From Hermatobates lingyangjiaoensis (Eukaryota; Arthropoda; Insecta; Hemiptera; Hermatobatidae), in assembly GCA_026182355.1 (NCBI GenBank), contig JAPFBL010001928.1, positions 5,403,001-5,467,000 of the forward strand: a stretch of 64,000 bases of DNA. Reading direction: 5' to 3'. Numbering within the stretch: the first letter of the stretch is position 1; every line of letters begins with the position of its first letter. The notes under the pieces were generated by a model. It saw nothing but the letters and a program-made list of their open reading frames with translations, searched no databases and was not told where the DNA came from. A program made the position numbers and the translations under genes. This document shows, in pieces, positions 1 through 12,369 of this stretch.

Positions 1-140
1 TAATATAGATATACTTCCAATCAAATGAAATCATTAAATTGATTATTTGTGCTTCCTTTGATATTTTTGCCAGAATTTTTATTCTAGTAATAGATATTAA
101 GTTTGAAATTATTTTGTGTCACATTCGTTAGAATATGATC

Positions 141-867
141 GACTAATATGTTTCTGAATAATCCTGGTGTTATTGATTAGATATACGAAAATAACAGACT
201 AATATGTTTCTGAATAATCCTGGTGTTATTGATTTGATATACGAAAATAACAGACTAATATGTTTCTGAATAATCCTGGTGTTATTGATTAGATATACGA
301 AAATAACAGACTAATATGTTTTGAATAATCCTGGTGTTATTGATTAGATATACAAAAATAACAGACTAATATGTTTCTGAATAATACTGGTGTTATTGAT
401 TAGATATACGAAAATAACAGACTAATATGTTTCTGAATAATCCTGGTGTTATTGATTTGATATACGAAAATAACAGACTAATATGTTTCTGAATAATCCT
501 GGTGTTATTGATTAGATATACGAAAATAACAGACTAATATGTTTCTGAATAATACTGGTGTTATTGATTAGATATACGAAAATAACAGACTAATATGTTT
601 CTGAATAATACTGGTGTTATTGATTTGATATACGAAAATAACAGACTAATATGTTTCTGAATAATCCTGGTGTTATTGATTAGATATACAAAAATAACAG
701 ACTAATATGTTTCTGAATAATCCTGGTGTTATTGATTAGATATACAAAAATAACAGACTAATATGTTTCTGAATAATCCTGGTGTTTTTGATTAGATATA
801 CAAAAATAACAGACTAATATGTTTCTGAATAATCCTGGTGTTCTTGATTAGATATACAAAAATAACG
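141..867. repeat. 56-bp tandem array, about 13 copies
   Basis: Thirteen head-to-tail units, each starting GACTAATATGTTTCTG and ending in AAAATAACA, with starts 56 nt apart (one unit is 55 nt). Units differ at a few diagnostic sites (GATTAGA/GATTTGA, ATCCTGG/ATACTGG, TACGAAA/TACAAAA). The last four all carry TACAAAA, which suggests local homogenisation. No ORF runs through it. It looks like a minisatellite or short satellite block. Confidence 0.95.
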
Positions 868-2350
868 GAATAATCTTAAGTTTCTTGAAAATATCTCCTC
901 TACGTTTTATAATTATATTCAAGTTACATTCTTCTGTAAAATAAAGTAGGGACTAAAGGTGTAGTGGTCCCTCATAATGAAAAAGTTCAAATGAAAAATT
1001 GGAGCTGAGTACTAAATTAAACAAATAGTTCTAGTTGATATAAAAAATTTAAATAATTTTGAAATACTTTCAAAAACCTTACAGATAGATATTGTCGTTT
1101 AGCGCTTCAAACAAAAGAGATCGCACATTTGGTCTAATTCTTCATCAATTTTTAATGAAACTAAAACAACGTAAAGCCGTCCAAATTATTTATTTATAGT
1201 TTTTTTTATTAGTATAATATAGTTTTCTTTATGGTATAAACATGTATAACCAATTTCATCTGATAATTTAAAACAATTAGTCTATTAGAAGAGTGATGTC
1301 AAAGAGTTTTGGACTTTGAGGGTGCAATAGTGGTTGAAATAGTGAAGCAGAGGGTAGGAAGGAGACGAGGGTCCAGTCGACTGGAGTAGCCCTGTCAGTG
1401 GCCTATGCTGTTATCTTATCTTCCTTCCTTGATTAGACAGAGACCCTGAATCTGCTAACCACCCACCTCCCTCCTATCCTTATGCTACACCATTTCGTTG
1501 ATCTAATAAAATAAAATGTCATAATTGCTAATAGCAAAATCGAATTATCATCAAGAAAAAAAAAATCTGAGCAAAATTTAGCTAGCATATCTTAAAATGC
1601 TTGAATTAGAGTTAGCACATTCATGCTAACCACTAAATTACCAATAATATCATTGCAATGCATTTAATTTGTTACATATATATTTTAAATACTGTAAACT
1701 ATCAACAGTAATTCAGTCTGATGCTAAAAATATCAATTTAAAAAAAAAAACAATTGAAACAATATTCATAAATATGAGTTTGCAATTAATTATTGTGTAC
1801 TGTTACTTATAAGAAAAAAAATGAATAAAAATGCCCCGGAAACATTATTTTGAAAAACATTTTCATTTTCATCATTAAGTATTCTTTTTCATGTTAACCC
1901 TTGCTATCAGGGAAGTACTTAAAACACAGGAGCCTTCTCTCGTATTTTTTATGAGCAGAAGCAACTTGAAAGTGTACTTCAAATTAGTAAGGTTTTTTGC
2001 TTTTTTCGGTAAAACTTTGTTCTTAATTTACTTACTGTTTTTATATAATGTTAGTTTATTGATGTGTACCAAAAAAAAAAAAAAATTCGTTCGTAATGCA
2101 CTGATACATTGCTCATAATTCTATTATTGCAATTTTTTGGAGTAGTATATCTTTTGGGTGAGGAAATAAAAGAAAAATTATTACATATCTATTGTTTGGT
2201 TGATACAAAGAACTTCAATGATAATTAAATAATAATACCACTAAAGAAGTGAATATTTAACGTAACTAAATAATAAAACCACTAAAAAAGTGAATATTTA
2301 ACAATTAGAAGAACAAATTAAAAATATAATATAATTGAAAAAGTCTCTCT
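868..2350. other. No gene recognised; AT-rich with one GC-richer patch
   Basis: Ordinary AT-rich DNA. The stretch 1310-1490 is clearly more GC-rich and contains a 14-bp perfect palindrome, TCCAGTCGACTGGA, at 1372-1385. I see no coding or RNA signature in it; an untranslated exon or conserved regulatory block is possible but unsupported. Confidence 0.4.
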
Positions 2351-2353
2351 TAC

Positions 2354-2571
2354 CTTGTGTTTCAGTGTTATAGCCAACCAACCGGTTTCGCACGTTGTGA
2401 ATATTGAAGAGGGTCTGATATGCACAACTTGTAAAACTGGTTGGATGGCAATATAATCGATTGACAACGTTAGACGGACTTTTATAATAATATTGTGTTT
2501 TTTATCTTCTGTGGTACTAACATTTGAGGTATTTAAAATATAAGTGGTTTCTATAAGACGATCAAGTAATC
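2354..2571 (-). CDS. Possible internal exon of an unrecognised gene
   Basis: The minus strand has an open frame here whose protein looks compositionally normal (segments such as VRLTLSIDYIAIQPVL and TTCETGWLAITLKHK). At its end the sequence reads CACAAG|GTAAGAG, an excellent 5' splice-site match, so the frame would stop being translated at 2354. A candidate acceptor (CACCGCAAG) lies at about 2572, with only a modest pyrimidine tract; alternatively the exon starts at the ATG at 2599. Alternating hydrophobic residues suggest beta strands. I do not recognise the family, and no second exon was identified nearby. It could be a chance ORF. Confidence 0.3.
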
Positions 2572-2599
2572 CTTGCGGTGAAATAATATAAAATTGCAT

Positions 2600-3292
2600 T
2601 TTTTGACGATGTAAATATTAAAGAGATGAAAAAATTCTTTGTAACATTCTATGTTATAAAAGGAAATATTTATTTAATAAATAAAATAAAACTTTTATTT
2701 GTTGATGTAAATATTTCTGAAATGAGCAAATTGTGAAGACTGCAAACTTTTTTTATGAAGTAAAGCACAGATTTAAACAATTTTAAAGTCTCATTTTGTT
2801 AGTTATTAGATATACTAAATTATAGCATTTGTTTATTACCTGAATGATCATGGAAACTTTAAGAAATATCAATAATATTAGGGATTTGTTTGTGACAGAG
2901 GGAGAAAGTTTGACGGAGAAGGAAAAATAGAGAGAAAAAGAAGGAATGAGAGGGAAAAGATAATCAGAGATGAGAGAAAAAGTGAGAGAGAGAGAGAGTA
3001 TTTGGGTTGTTTTTTGTTTGGAATCAATACATAAAAAAAAGTTCACTGTAATCTCTACATGTTCTATGTTAGTAACAAACAGTTATAAATAATATCAGAG
3101 TCAGATGGACATAACATTTTAGAACTACCAATAATAGAATGCTCAAAGTATTAACTGTGAAGTAACAATAAAAAAATAAATATGCTTTAACCACCTTCAA
3201 TGAAATATGGAGGAACCAAAAGTAGTGAATTAATACTTTTATTGGTTGTACAAGGAAGTATAATTCAATGTGCGCAATTAAAAAATCCTTCT
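2600..3292. other. No gene recognised; short (GA)n tract
   Basis: AT-rich, with a purine-rich GAGA stretch at about 2930-3000. The small minus-strand ORFs here have low-complexity composition and no recognisable motif. Confidence 0.4.
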
Positions 3293-3525
3293 TGAGGTAA
3301 AATGGATAAAGCAACAAAAGTCTCCACACAAATGAAGTTTTATTCAATGCGTTTCAAACACTTTGTGTTCATCATCAGGAAGACACTATAATACAGATTA
3401 TATCTAATTAGTTACAAAAATTATTATTATAGTGTCTTCCTGATGATGAACACAAAGTGTTCGAAACGCGTTGAATAAAACTTCATTTATGTGGAGACTT
3501 CTGTTGGTTTATCCATTTTACCTCA
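3293..3525. repeat. Palindromic terminal-repeat pair with hammerhead-like cores
   Basis: Two ~100-bp arms (about 3293-3398 and 3426-3525) are inverted copies separated by ~27 nt. Each arm carries CTGATGA, a hairpin built on GAACAC/GTGTTC, then GAAA followed by CGC and an ATAAAACTTCA segment. The right-arm core is 3440-3466 (+); the left-arm core is 3352-3378 (-). The left arm has a C-to-T change at the end of stem II, directly before GAAA (TTTGAAA instead of TTCGAAA). The layout matches the other PLE terminal pairs in the window, but no coding part is attached. Confidence 0.75.
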
Positions 3526-4669
3526 GAATGAGTAAATACCACACAATTACGGAATGCACAACTAATGATTTAAAAAATCCTTGTTTGTAATAGATTTACA
3601 CTATTTATGTATTTAACGAAGCAGTTATGCACATTTAATATATGATCAGTTTTATTACCTATTTGAATCATAGCAGAATTTCAGTATTTTAATTAAACGA
3701 TGCCATAGATGATTATAGTTAGATTCTGTAACAGTGTGCAAAACTTAGATGATATCTTCTTTGAATACTCAAGTTGTTAAAAGCGCAATTGTGTTAGTAA
3801 TTTTAAATCAATGAATTATCGTTTAAAATTATCTTCTTGATAATAGCAATATTTCACACAAAAAAAACATTATAACCAGTGATAAATATACTTAGACTAT
3901 TTCTATTTAAATTAGAACATTTATTTGATAGATTTCTGTGTATTGATGAGAAATATTGTTTGGCGTGTTCATCTTTAAAGTCAACACCCCTCTTTTAGTC
4001 AATTTGTGAGTCTCTGCCAGTTTTATATAATATACTTAAGGAAGCGATTGCAACATTAAAATTGTTTTGTTCAATCATCTTCAAAACAAATGTAAACTTT
4101 CTTTTTTTTCAATTTGATTTTTGAGTGTGTATGTTATACATGTATTTTGATAATTAAATGACACAAAAAATAGCAACAGAAACTGAAATTGTATATTATT
4201 TTCCAAAATTATTAATTATTTACTTTTACGTAAAAAAATTGCAAAATTTTTTGTTTATCCTCAAACTAAAATATTGCTAAATATTTTTCCGTTAATATTG
4301 GTATTAAAATTGATATATTCACTTTGTTTTTTTTTACTTTGTAAAATTTGGAACAATACTGAAGTATTTTTTTTAACAATCTGTTAACTCTTTGAACTGT
4401 TTTAGAGTGTTTTAAGTTAACGGTGAATACGTGAGACGAACATTTGAGCGGAATAACAGTGAAAGGGCGTAATACCGTCACCCAATACTCTTTGCATCGT
4501 GAGGTAGGTTTAACTCAATACTGTTAGCACAGGTTTATTCAACCGTAATGCCTCCAACCATCCAATAACATTTCTACCTCTATGATTTCAACCCTGTTCT
4601 GTTAGTCCTCACACATAGACTTTTATGAGCTTTTTTTTTTTAACAAATGAATAGAAATTAATTTATTCA
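3526..4669. other. No gene recognised
   Basis: AT-rich unannotated DNA. The 71-codon minus-strand ORF around 4266-4481 has no recognisable domain and is not supported. Confidence 0.4.
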
Positions 4670-4990
4670 AAATCTGGGATGGCCTACACTCAACATCACT
4701 ATCAGTAAACATAACATCAAAATCCTTCGGTATATAATATATAATGCCCCTCTTAAACATAATAGACATCCACAGCAAAAATGCTTGTAAATTGAAAGTG
4801 ATGATTTAGTGTTACAAAATAATCCCTTGCAGGAGAATAATGCTTTTGTTCCTATAGCCAGCGGGTCTCGTACTTGACCTTCAGAAACATTACATGGCCA
4901 GTGGATCTGTTATTTGATGTCATTCAGCTTATCTCCTTCTACTTTGAAGATTTAAGACAATGGTTTTCCTTTAAGACTTCAAAATATGCT
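4670..4990 (-). repeat. Dispersed repeat H, reverse-oriented partial copy
   Basis: Read on the minus strand, this matches the last ~300 nt of the repeats at 11.2-12.2 and 12.4-13.5 kb: the GATCCACTGGC landmark, a GGAACAAAAGC-like segment, and the terminal GTTGAGTGTAGGCCATCCCAG then T-rich end. It is diverged from the other copies, so it is old. I see no coding capacity and cannot assign the repeat to a known superfamily. Confidence 0.6.
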
Positions 4991-6567
4991 TCTAATTCTT
5001 ATAGTCAGAACATGTAATAAAAAAAATCAGTGTCATGGAATCACCGAAATAATATCTTAAAATTAGTATACATTTTGTAATATAGAATGAAAGAGTCGAT
5101 TCCTTATACATTAATATTACCCAAAGATAATATGATTCATAAACATAAAAAAAATCTACATCTGATATTATGTTTTGTTCAAGGGCGCAACATATAGATT
5201 GATTATAGCTTCTTGTTAATACATCCCTAATACTATGAAAAACATCGGAAGTTATGATTGATTGGAGTTGATTTTTTACATATAAGAGTTTTATTCTTCT
5301 TATATCTCATATGAAGTCATTAAACTCATAATATTTTTTTCAATAAACCTCCAAAAATTTGTTTTATTTCATACGATTATCTTTAAAAGTTTCAAAGTCA
5401 ATGAAAACAATGTAAATAAATGTAAACAATTCTGACAACAATAGCAGGTGATCCATTAGTCTTGGATGAATATTCAGCCTTATTGTTCTTTGGGGTAATT
5501 AAAATTTGACTATTTTTTTTTATAAATTTTTAATTTTTTCTTCAATTTTGATAAATTTTCATTGTTTCTTAAGCAGCTGTTTAACGTCAAAAAACATTTT
5601 CTGAAAACCTGAAATGTACCATAACACCATTGTTGACTTTATCATCCTCAAAAACTTTTGGATAAATACCCTCAAACTAACCCACCCTCACACACAGAGA
5701 TCATTCAAAAATTGGACGATTTTTTTTCAGTTATTGATTTCGTGCCTTGAATGATAATGCTAAAATTTAATACTCTATAGTTATTAGTTAAACAGAATAA
5801 AAATGTTCTTTAAAAACTCATATTGGCCAAAAAAAATGTCTTTCCCATCACCAATTTCCTTTCCATATTGCCTCAAAAAATAGGGCACATTCACGCTTTC
5901 AAACCCTCTTTGCGTAGAATAAAAATTAGATCCATCAAACGGTCTAAACTGCAGCTGCAAACGCAGCCACACACAGGAACATCAGTGAAAAAATGTCAGA
6001 AAAGGACGTTGAAAACTCAAGACATACAACGTAAACGACTTAGGGGACCTCCATACAAGTAAATCATTCAACATCTCCAGTTCAAAATTTTTCATCTTAC
6101 TATACATTGTTTATACTTAACCATAAGTAAAGTATAGTGATGGCAAAAAAATTCCATATCGAGATTTTGAAGGAATTATATGTTTTGAGCCCCAGAAGTC
6201 GTTTTATGAAGTTTTTTTGATGATGTCAGTCTGTGCGTGTGTGTGGGTGGGGGGGGGGGGGGGAGGGTGAATATGTATCTAAAGTTTGTTACCACGCTAC
6301 GGTCCAAAATCTTTGATGGATGAACTTGATATTTTACACAAAAATGGGCTTCATAGTGTAGCTACAATCTTTTAAACTTCAAAGAAAATAAAATAAAAAT
6401 AGCCTCGAATTATTAGAACAACGGTAAATATTTGTTTTTAATAAAATGTAAAAATTTTGAGTTATAATTCAATCTGAAAGATTTAGGAGCGATACAAGCA
6501 AAACCGTTTGACGGGTCAAATTGAAACTATACCTAAAACTAGAGAATGGGTTGGTATAAACTTTTTT
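4991..6567. other. No gene recognised; long poly-G tract
   Basis: AT-rich DNA with a G-rich run (GTGTGGGTGG followed by about 15 G) at about 6237-6266. The short ORFs at 5784-6062 on both strands overlap one another and show no domain. Confidence 0.4.
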
Positions 6568-6622
6568 AAATTTGATATTAAGTTAGTTATAGTAAAGTTG
6601 AGTGTAGGCCACTCCAGATTTT
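6568..6622 (+). repeat. Dispersed repeat H, terminal fragment
   Basis: About 55 nt matching the end of repeat H: TTTGATATTAAGTTA, then AGTAAAGTTGAGTGTAGGCC and a CACTCCAGATTTT terminus. Confidence 0.65.
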
Positions 6623-6999
6623 AAGGAAAATGTAATCATTGTTTTATCCAAACCTGACAGATTCCTACAAATGGAACTTAGCAGATGTATTGTTAAAGTA
6701 TTATTATTCCAAAGTTTGTATTAGGTGATGAAGTACTCATTCTAACACTTCCTTATTCTATAAAACACCATTTTTGTGTCAATTTCATTATGATCCATCA
6801 AAGTTGTGACCAATATCATATTCACATGCTTCCAGATTAAAACAAAATAATTTTTTTTTTACTTTTCTTATCTTTGTTACATGGCAACTTTCAAAAATGC
6901 CTACTTTCTAGAGTTATTAATTAAGGATAAGAAAGAAAGTACATTAATTGGCTATAAATTGGTCTTCCTATAAGGCCCTCCGCAGCACATGTAAACTAT

Positions 7000-7587
7000 T
7001 TGGCTAAAAGGCCTTGTCAAATCCTAGATCTCCCAAATTCCTACAGGACATGCCAAACAATAATGCATGAATTATCAATGCAGAAATGGGAACTGGAATG
7101 GTCACCTCGACCAAAGGTGTCTTTACTAAAACATTCCTCTAAATATACATTCACGGAAAAAGTGCAATACAGAAACCATATAATAACAAAAGCACTCTTT
7201 AGCCATAGTCGAACCAAAGGCTACCTCAATAGATTTCGGATCATTGATAACGACTGGTGTCCTAGTGACAATTTAATACCTCAGACGTGGAATCACATAT
7301 TATTTAACCCGCCAAACCTCCATCAAGAGCAACACGGATTCATGAACTTCACAATATCTACGGGAAATTTCTGGCATCTAGATAAAAGTAAAATTGTGAA
7401 GAACAGTCAAATGTTTGATTATCTTAAAAAATTTATGAATCAAATAGATTTGAGAAACTTTTATTATGGTGGAACAATTAAAGAAATAATATTTATAAAT
7501 TATTATAATCCAAACTTTTGTAATAACTTTTCATGTATAAAGTTAAAAATATTTAGTATTAAAATTATGTATTCCAACTATAACTAA
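7000..7587 (+). pseudogene. LINE (R1/Jockey-type) C-terminal fragment
   Basis: A 195-codon open frame. Its middle part resembles the region after the RNase H domain of R1/Jockey-like non-LTR retrotransposons: a tract in the position of the usual LTGHG...YLHRF segment (here ALFSHSRTKGYLNRFRIID), then a degenerate knuckle ending in WNHILFNPP, where intact elements have C-x-C...EHLLFxCP. The cysteines of the knuckle are largely lost (one Cys in DNDWCPSD). Reverse transcriptase and endonuclease are absent, so the copy is 5'-truncated. The final ~50 codons are AT-rich and probably run into 3' sequence. This is family knowledge applied by eye; a host gene is less likely. Confidence 0.5.
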
Positions 7588-7644
7588 AAATACGATATGC
7601 TGTAGCAAGTAGCGAAGAAATGTAGTGATTTTAAATCTAATTAA

Positions 7645-7955
7645 GGGGTCAGGTCAGCCAAGTGGTTAACGTACTCGCTTCTGAACTGGTAGCCCAGGGT
7701 TCGATGTCCACCTGGCCCTCGATTTACCCACGCAGGAGGTGAATAAATCTAAGTAAATCGTCCCTCTGATAGGACGTTAAACCTTCGGTCCCGAGACAGT
7801 GCGATATCAGGTACTCGTTTAAGATCCCTACTCTAAATACACTTGAGTTAGGCAAAATTTAGGAGTCTCAATGTAGAATCACAGATCAAACAAAAAGACC
7901 GTAAAGGGCAGACCTATTTAACCCGCTAGGGGATCGGGTCAAAAATATAAAATAT
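7645..7955 (+). mobile_element. tRNA-derived SINE, copy 1
   Basis: The head reads like a tRNA: an A-box-like stretch (GGTCAGCCAAGTGGTTAACG) and a B-box GGTTCGATGTCC about 40 nt later. It is followed by a shared body with GGACGTTAAACC, GATCCCTACTCTAAATAC and TTGAGTTAGGC. The same body occurs at 15.4-15.7 kb (reverse) and 37.7-38.0 kb. It sits ~60 nt downstream of the LINE fragment. Pol III would transcribe such an element from the internal boxes. Confidence 0.85.
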
Positions 7956-10900
7956 AAATCTAATTAGTTATATTGCAGCATATAATATCCATATAAAGCA
8001 TGCTGAATAAATGTTTCATTAAAAAAAAAATCTAAACTATAAGTGTAATTTTTGAGCGTAATATCAAATTAACCCATCAAACATGTAACCTGAAGGGTGT
8101 TCACAAATCTTTATTTTCACAACTGCTATTAAGTGATATTAACTGCACATGTGATATTAACGATATGTACATAACTGATTATAAAACACTTTTAAAACTT
8201 ATATAAGTACTTACTTATAATAACAATATACAATATATTATCTTTCTGATTTGTGGACTTCTGCCTATAAACAGGAATTGCCAAAAAATTAATAGTTACT
8301 GTTTGTTCTTTTCAAGAAAAAATCACGCATCCTTAATTTGTTGTTTAGAACCTACACTATGAATTTTTTAAGTACGAGTATTACCTACTTTTCACAATTA
8401 AAGTGACACCTATATCTCAGAATTTCTGGAAAATGTTATCCATGAGATTCCACTTTGTTATTTAAACGTATGTTTTTGATGAATCCTAGTTCAATATGTT
8501 TTTTCATTTTCTTTTATGTGAGTTTTCAGAAATATTCGTTGATTTTTTTTATATTCCAGTTTTAAAAAAGATATATGATTCAATAATTTATAGATTTGAA
8601 TTTGATTTGGATTTACTAATAGTGAATTGTGAAAATGAAATTATATGAAAAATCAATGCTTAAAATGAAGTTTTATTCTAACAGAAAGTAAGAAAAATCA
8701 AACAACCAACATAAAATGCTGTTGGTGACTCTCTGAAATTAAGTTGGTTTGTTTTATAAATTGTACATAGCGTCGTCAAGTGTTACTACTTGCATTCATG
8801 TAACTAATAACATCTTTATTAAAAAGAAAAAAAAACCTTTTTTTAAACACTAACACAACATAAGTACTAATTATTATTCGAATGTTGTAGATAAATATAT
8901 CAAATAGATGGCAAAACTAGAAAAATTACCTGGAGTTTTGGAAAAAAGACGCGTATACTGCTACTCGTAAGAAAACCAATCAACAACTGATTCAAAATCA
9001 TGTATCTGCTAATATAATTGGTTAATTCTTGATGATGAGATGTATACTCAACTATCATTGGCTATAGTAGTCTGATTCACGCATGCGCTTTAACCAGAAC
9101 GCTTTATCAACAAACTTCAAATATTATGATAATAGGAAATATTCTTTTATTAATTCTATAGAAATAGATAATCAAATTAACACAAATAAAGTCATATTTA
9201 TCTTTAATTTATCACAGAATCTGGAGTAGACTATATCCAGATTTAGAAACTGATAGTATTATTATTATTAGTTAATATTTCTACCTTATAATTATTACTT
9301 CAATACAATTATTATTATAAAAATATGAATTTTGTAATAAAGTTAATCAATGAAAATTAATGACTTCATCAAATATGATAAAATTACATTAACCCATAAC
9401 AATGGTTTATCTACATTAAAAAAAATGAATATTTTAGTAGCTTTGGTCTCCAACCAAATGTAAAACATTTATACATCACAACAATCCCAACTTTTTCACG
9501 TTTTTTTGTTATCATTAGAGTTAACAAATCATTAAAATATAATTATTATTCTTAAAAACAGTTCTACAGTTTTAATGTGTTAACAATAAGTAAGAAATAA
9601 AATCGTAGCTTTAATGTGTGATTAGTTACACATTTCTGATAAAACTACTATTTATGTCATTACTTCTTCTAATTAATTAGTCATTTAAAGTGCACAGTAG
9701 ATTTTAATGACTGTTAATTGTGCTTTTTACTAATTTCTTAGCTTTGATAAAGCCAAATAAGTCATACCGAACGTGATACTAATATGAAGATGTATGTTTT
9801 TATGACCAAACTCAAGAATACTTAGCTTTTCTTTATTATTATTGGTTGAGAGTCAACTATAATTATAATTTAAACCATAAACATGGTTTATGGTTTAATT
9901 TTATAATTATCAAAATCAAAATACATCATCTAACCTGTACAATTTGAGTTATACATGGTGTTATGGTTCACTGGGATAGAGGAAAGTGAAACTAAAACTA
10001 AGCCCTCAGTTTTAGTTTTACATAAATTTAATTAATACAAAATGAAAAATAAATTCAGAAACATTATGTTGTAATCATGTTTTAATTTAGAAATAAATAA
10101 TTGAAATTAAAAACATCAAACAGTTTTAGAAAGTCTAATTTCAATTATAAATTAATATAACCTACATAACTTATAACAATTAGGTATTATTCATTGCAGC
10201 ATAATTCAATCTTTGAACTGTGCATCAAAATTGTTTTTTAATTTTAATTATCTAAACAATTATTAGCGATAATATTTTATTAGCATTAGATAAGATTCAT
10301 TAGCAGGAAAAAGTTGTTTATTTTGTACAGAAAGATATGGTTGTCTTAAAATAACCAGGAATAACATATTTGTTACTAATATGGGAAAAATAATAACTTT
10401 GGTGTGTTTTATTCATGTAGATATTTGTTTTACACGTTACATTCTTCACAAATATTATTATATAGTCATAAAGTTGGGTTTGTAATGTGAATTTCTGTTA
10501 TCCACTACCTCTAGATTATAAATCAGGCATTTATTTTCCAGTAAAAGCATCAACGTATTAGTCACTTTGCAATATTTTTAGCTCAATGTGAAACCTTAAT
10601 AAAGTAAGGTTTATTTATTTAAAGAACTCTGCGTTAAACCTTGTCCATAAAGACAAATTGTGCTAAATAATATGACATTTTCTTTTAACTATATTCATAT
10701 AAAAACCTCTAAATCATAGTCACCTCTTTCCAATCTAAGGAAGACAATTAAAGTATTGTATTTATAGCCCAATTAAAAATAGTAAATATTTAAGATTAAA
10801 CATTGGCAATAAACGTTTTAATTATGAAAGCTGTGCCTTCAATTGAAATAAGGTGAAATATCCACATATGCAAAGTCAATTTTTAACGACTCATTAAAAT

Positions 10901-11162
10901 CTTTATGTTCACATTTCAATTTTCGTTTTACATTTTAAACAAAAGCTCACATCAATATTCTAGTAATGTTACTTTGATTTTCTAAAAAAAAATATGATTA
11001 TCTGTGTAATAGAAGATTTAAATCCCTACACTTATTATTCAAATAAATGTAATGACTTATTATTCTTCTTACACCTCATATAAGTCATTTAAACATTTCA
11101 AATCATTTCATTAACCCTCTAAACATCAATTTTATTTCAGTCGATTCAGTTAATAAATTTCT
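7956..11162. other. No gene recognised in 3.2 kb
   Basis: Strongly AT-rich, with no ORF of note, no RNA gene and no clear repeat boundary. A short perfect palindrome (AAACCATAAACATGGTTTATGGTTT region, about 9870-9895) is the only local structure I noted. Confidence 0.45.
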
Positions 11163-12222
11163 TCCATGTCTTCCATGGCATGATGGATGTCTCATAAAAT
11201 GCTTTAATAAATCTATATATTGCACTCTTAAGCAAAACTTAATATCAGTTACAATTACATTATCATTGTGAATGTAGTACCTTTCCATGCTATTTAAATG
11301 TGATGAATGACTCTTTCCTCAAGAAAGAGGACTTATGTTTGTTGAGAAATATCCAGTTTTTTTTTTACAATTCTAGTCTAATAGTTCATATTTATTATTT
11401 TCAAAAATTAGAAGGTACCAACTATAAAAGATTGAAATTATATTGAATAGCTGGCTTTGACTTCGATTTGAGTATGTAAACTGGCTAATTCCTAATATAT
11501 TTTTTTTCAATATACATTCATAGCAACCTTATAACAGAGTACAGGAGGCAGGAAAAGGATAACACTCACTCAGAAAAAATTCGTATATATGATATTTGAC
11601 AAAGGGGAAGGAAAATGGTCTTATTAAATACTTAGAAGCCATAAAATTCCCAGTATAATAATTCTATAAAAACCAAAAATGTAAAAGATAATTCAAATTT
11701 GTAATCTTTCGTTTAGAGATTAATAAATGTAATTATCGTACATCTTTAATTATAAATCATCTTAAAACAACATTTTTTCTTCGCTGTTTATGATGTTTTT
11801 CAGAGAAAAAAAGGGTATTTTCCTGTTTTAAATTTGAAAATTTTACTTTAATATTCAATGTAGAAGGATGTCAAGTAAACGATATAAGAAATCCACTGGC
11901 TATTTGAACAAAAGCCATGTTCTCTTGTAGGAGAATATTTCGTATCAAGAAATGTTGACTTTGGTTTTTCAAAAATGTTATTACTGCTGTAGTTATACTA
12001 ATGAAATTATTTGCATCAGCTGTGTGATGTACAAAAATAAGCATATATAGTGATATGTCCTTCAATCACTATCTGTACTACCTCAGGAATGAAAGACTAA
12101 TAATCATATCCCATTTAGATGTTTACGTTATGCTTAAATGAGATGTTATGTGTTATATACTCAAGAGATTTGATATTAAGTTACTTATAGTAAAGTTGAG
12201 TATAGGCCACTCCAGATTTTTT
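11163..12222 (+). repeat. Dispersed repeat H, long copy 1
   Basis: About 1.06 kb that aligns along its length with 12370-13545. Shared landmarks in order: GCATGATGGAT, TTGCACTCTTAAGCAAAAC, CTTTCCTCAAGAAAGAGG, TCTAGTCTAATAGTTCATA, CATAAAATTCCCAGTATAAT, ATCCACTGGCTATT, and a CCACTCCAGATTTTTT end. No ORF longer than ~65 codons survives. The two copies are roughly 75-85% alike by eye. Element class unknown. Confidence 0.75.
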
Positions 12223-12369
12223 ACATTGTTAAATAGACTTACAATTTTTTTGAGTAAATCCAATAATATAAAATTGATTATTATAATGGAAAAATTTAAA
12301 TAATTTATTGAATTATATGACATATAAGAGGAATAGTATTTTATATGTAAAAAAGCACCGCCAATCACT

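Noticed and set aside
141..867. CRISPR-like array
   Set aside because: Units are contiguous with no unique spacers, and the genome is clearly eukaryotic.
1372..1385. 14-bp perfect palindrome as an operator or recombination site
   Set aside because: Isolated, no repeated copies in the window, and such length is expected occasionally by chance.
7645..7720. Functional tRNA gene
   Set aside because: Box A and B are present, but the cloverleaf arms do not close well and the sequence continues into a SINE body shared by two other loci.
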